Part shown: positions 63,994 through 64,000 of the stretch, in pieces
Layout: every line of letters starts with the position of its first letter
Position numbering within the stretch: position 1 is the stretch's first letter
Position numbers and translations under genes: made by a program
Notes under the pieces: generated by a model
The model's input: only the letters and a program-made list of their open reading frames with translations
Databases searched by the model: none
Told to the model about the DNA's origin: nothing
Assembly (NCBI RefSeq): GCF_016827675.1
Contig: NZ_JAERJA010000001.1
Coordinates: 124,001-188,000, forward strand
Length of the DNA stretch: 64,000 bases
Direction: 5' to 3'
DNA from: Nocardioides limicola
GTDB taxonomy: Bacteria; Actinomycetota; Actinomycetes; Propionibacteriales; Nocardioidaceae

Positions 63994-64000
63994 GAGGTCG

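Overview
The window is high-GC (roughly 70%), gene-dense actinobacterial chromosome. Two gene blocks match the order I remember from Mycobacterium tuberculosis and other Actinobacteria: proS-(two alanine-rich/DUF4439 genes)-rimP-nusA-ylxR-infB-rbfA-truB-ribF, and glycerate kinase-IscA/ErpA-adenosine-kinase-like-ctaC-ctaD-ctaF with ctaE-qcrCAB-trpD. Gene style and content (propionyl-CoA synthetase, pspA-pspAA-htpX-pspAB, many leaderless genes) suggest order Propionibacteriales, Nocardioides-like; the genus is inference. No rRNA, tRNA, prophage, transposase, CRISPR or replication origin was seen.

Layout. 1-8 kb: end of galE, a DUF4081 acetyltransferase, prpE, proS, and two opposed DUF4439-region genes. 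6.6-13.9 kb: translation/transcription operon rimP to ribF. 13.9-19.8 kb: fructose PTS (ptsH, fruA, fruK, DeoR regulator) divergent from ptsI. 19.8-22 kb: an orphan molybdopterin oxidoreductase. 22.1-28.8 kb: rpsO, pnp, an M16 peptidase, a methyltransferase, dapB and a luciferase-like oxidoreductase. 28.8-32.8 kb: GNAT/DUF3043 genes divergent from a pspA-pspAA-htpX-pspAB envelope-stress operon. 32.8-41.6 kb: YjdM, nadA, a GNAT, a drug-efflux ABC pair, glycerate kinase, an A-type Fe-S carrier, a PfkB kinase, TusA and a cysteine desulfurase. 41.6-44.7 kb: ctaC-ctaD-ctaF. 44.8-50.2 kb: HAD phosphatase-phnDCEE-RpiR operon behind a PHO-box-like repeat. 50.2-51.5 kb: a solitary AbiEi-type/nuclease gene between two inward-facing 22-bp repeat arrays. 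51.5-58.4 kb: qcrB, qcrA, qcrC, ctaE (minus strand) opposed to ctaG, a receiver protein and trpD. 58.4-64 kb: membrane protein, two-component system and a DEDDh/GIY-YIG nuclease.

How it works together: the window is mostly housekeeping. It makes translation factors and tRNA modification enzymes, supplies the bc1-aa3 respiratory branch, takes up fructose by PTS, and responds to phosphate limitation and envelope stress.

The most unusual signals are non-coding. (1) Four very short reading frames linked by consecutive ATGA overlaps between ylxR and infB, followed by a hairpin that hides the infB Shine-Dalgarno. (2) A family of 22-bp intergenic tandem arrays sharing a fixed frame with an exchangeable core, two of which bracket the AbiEi/nuclease gene. 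(3) A pnp leader with three near-identical stem-loops in a row and three more after them. (4) About sixteen genes with a TANNNT-like -10 box 6-9 nt before the start codon, implying leaderless mRNAs.
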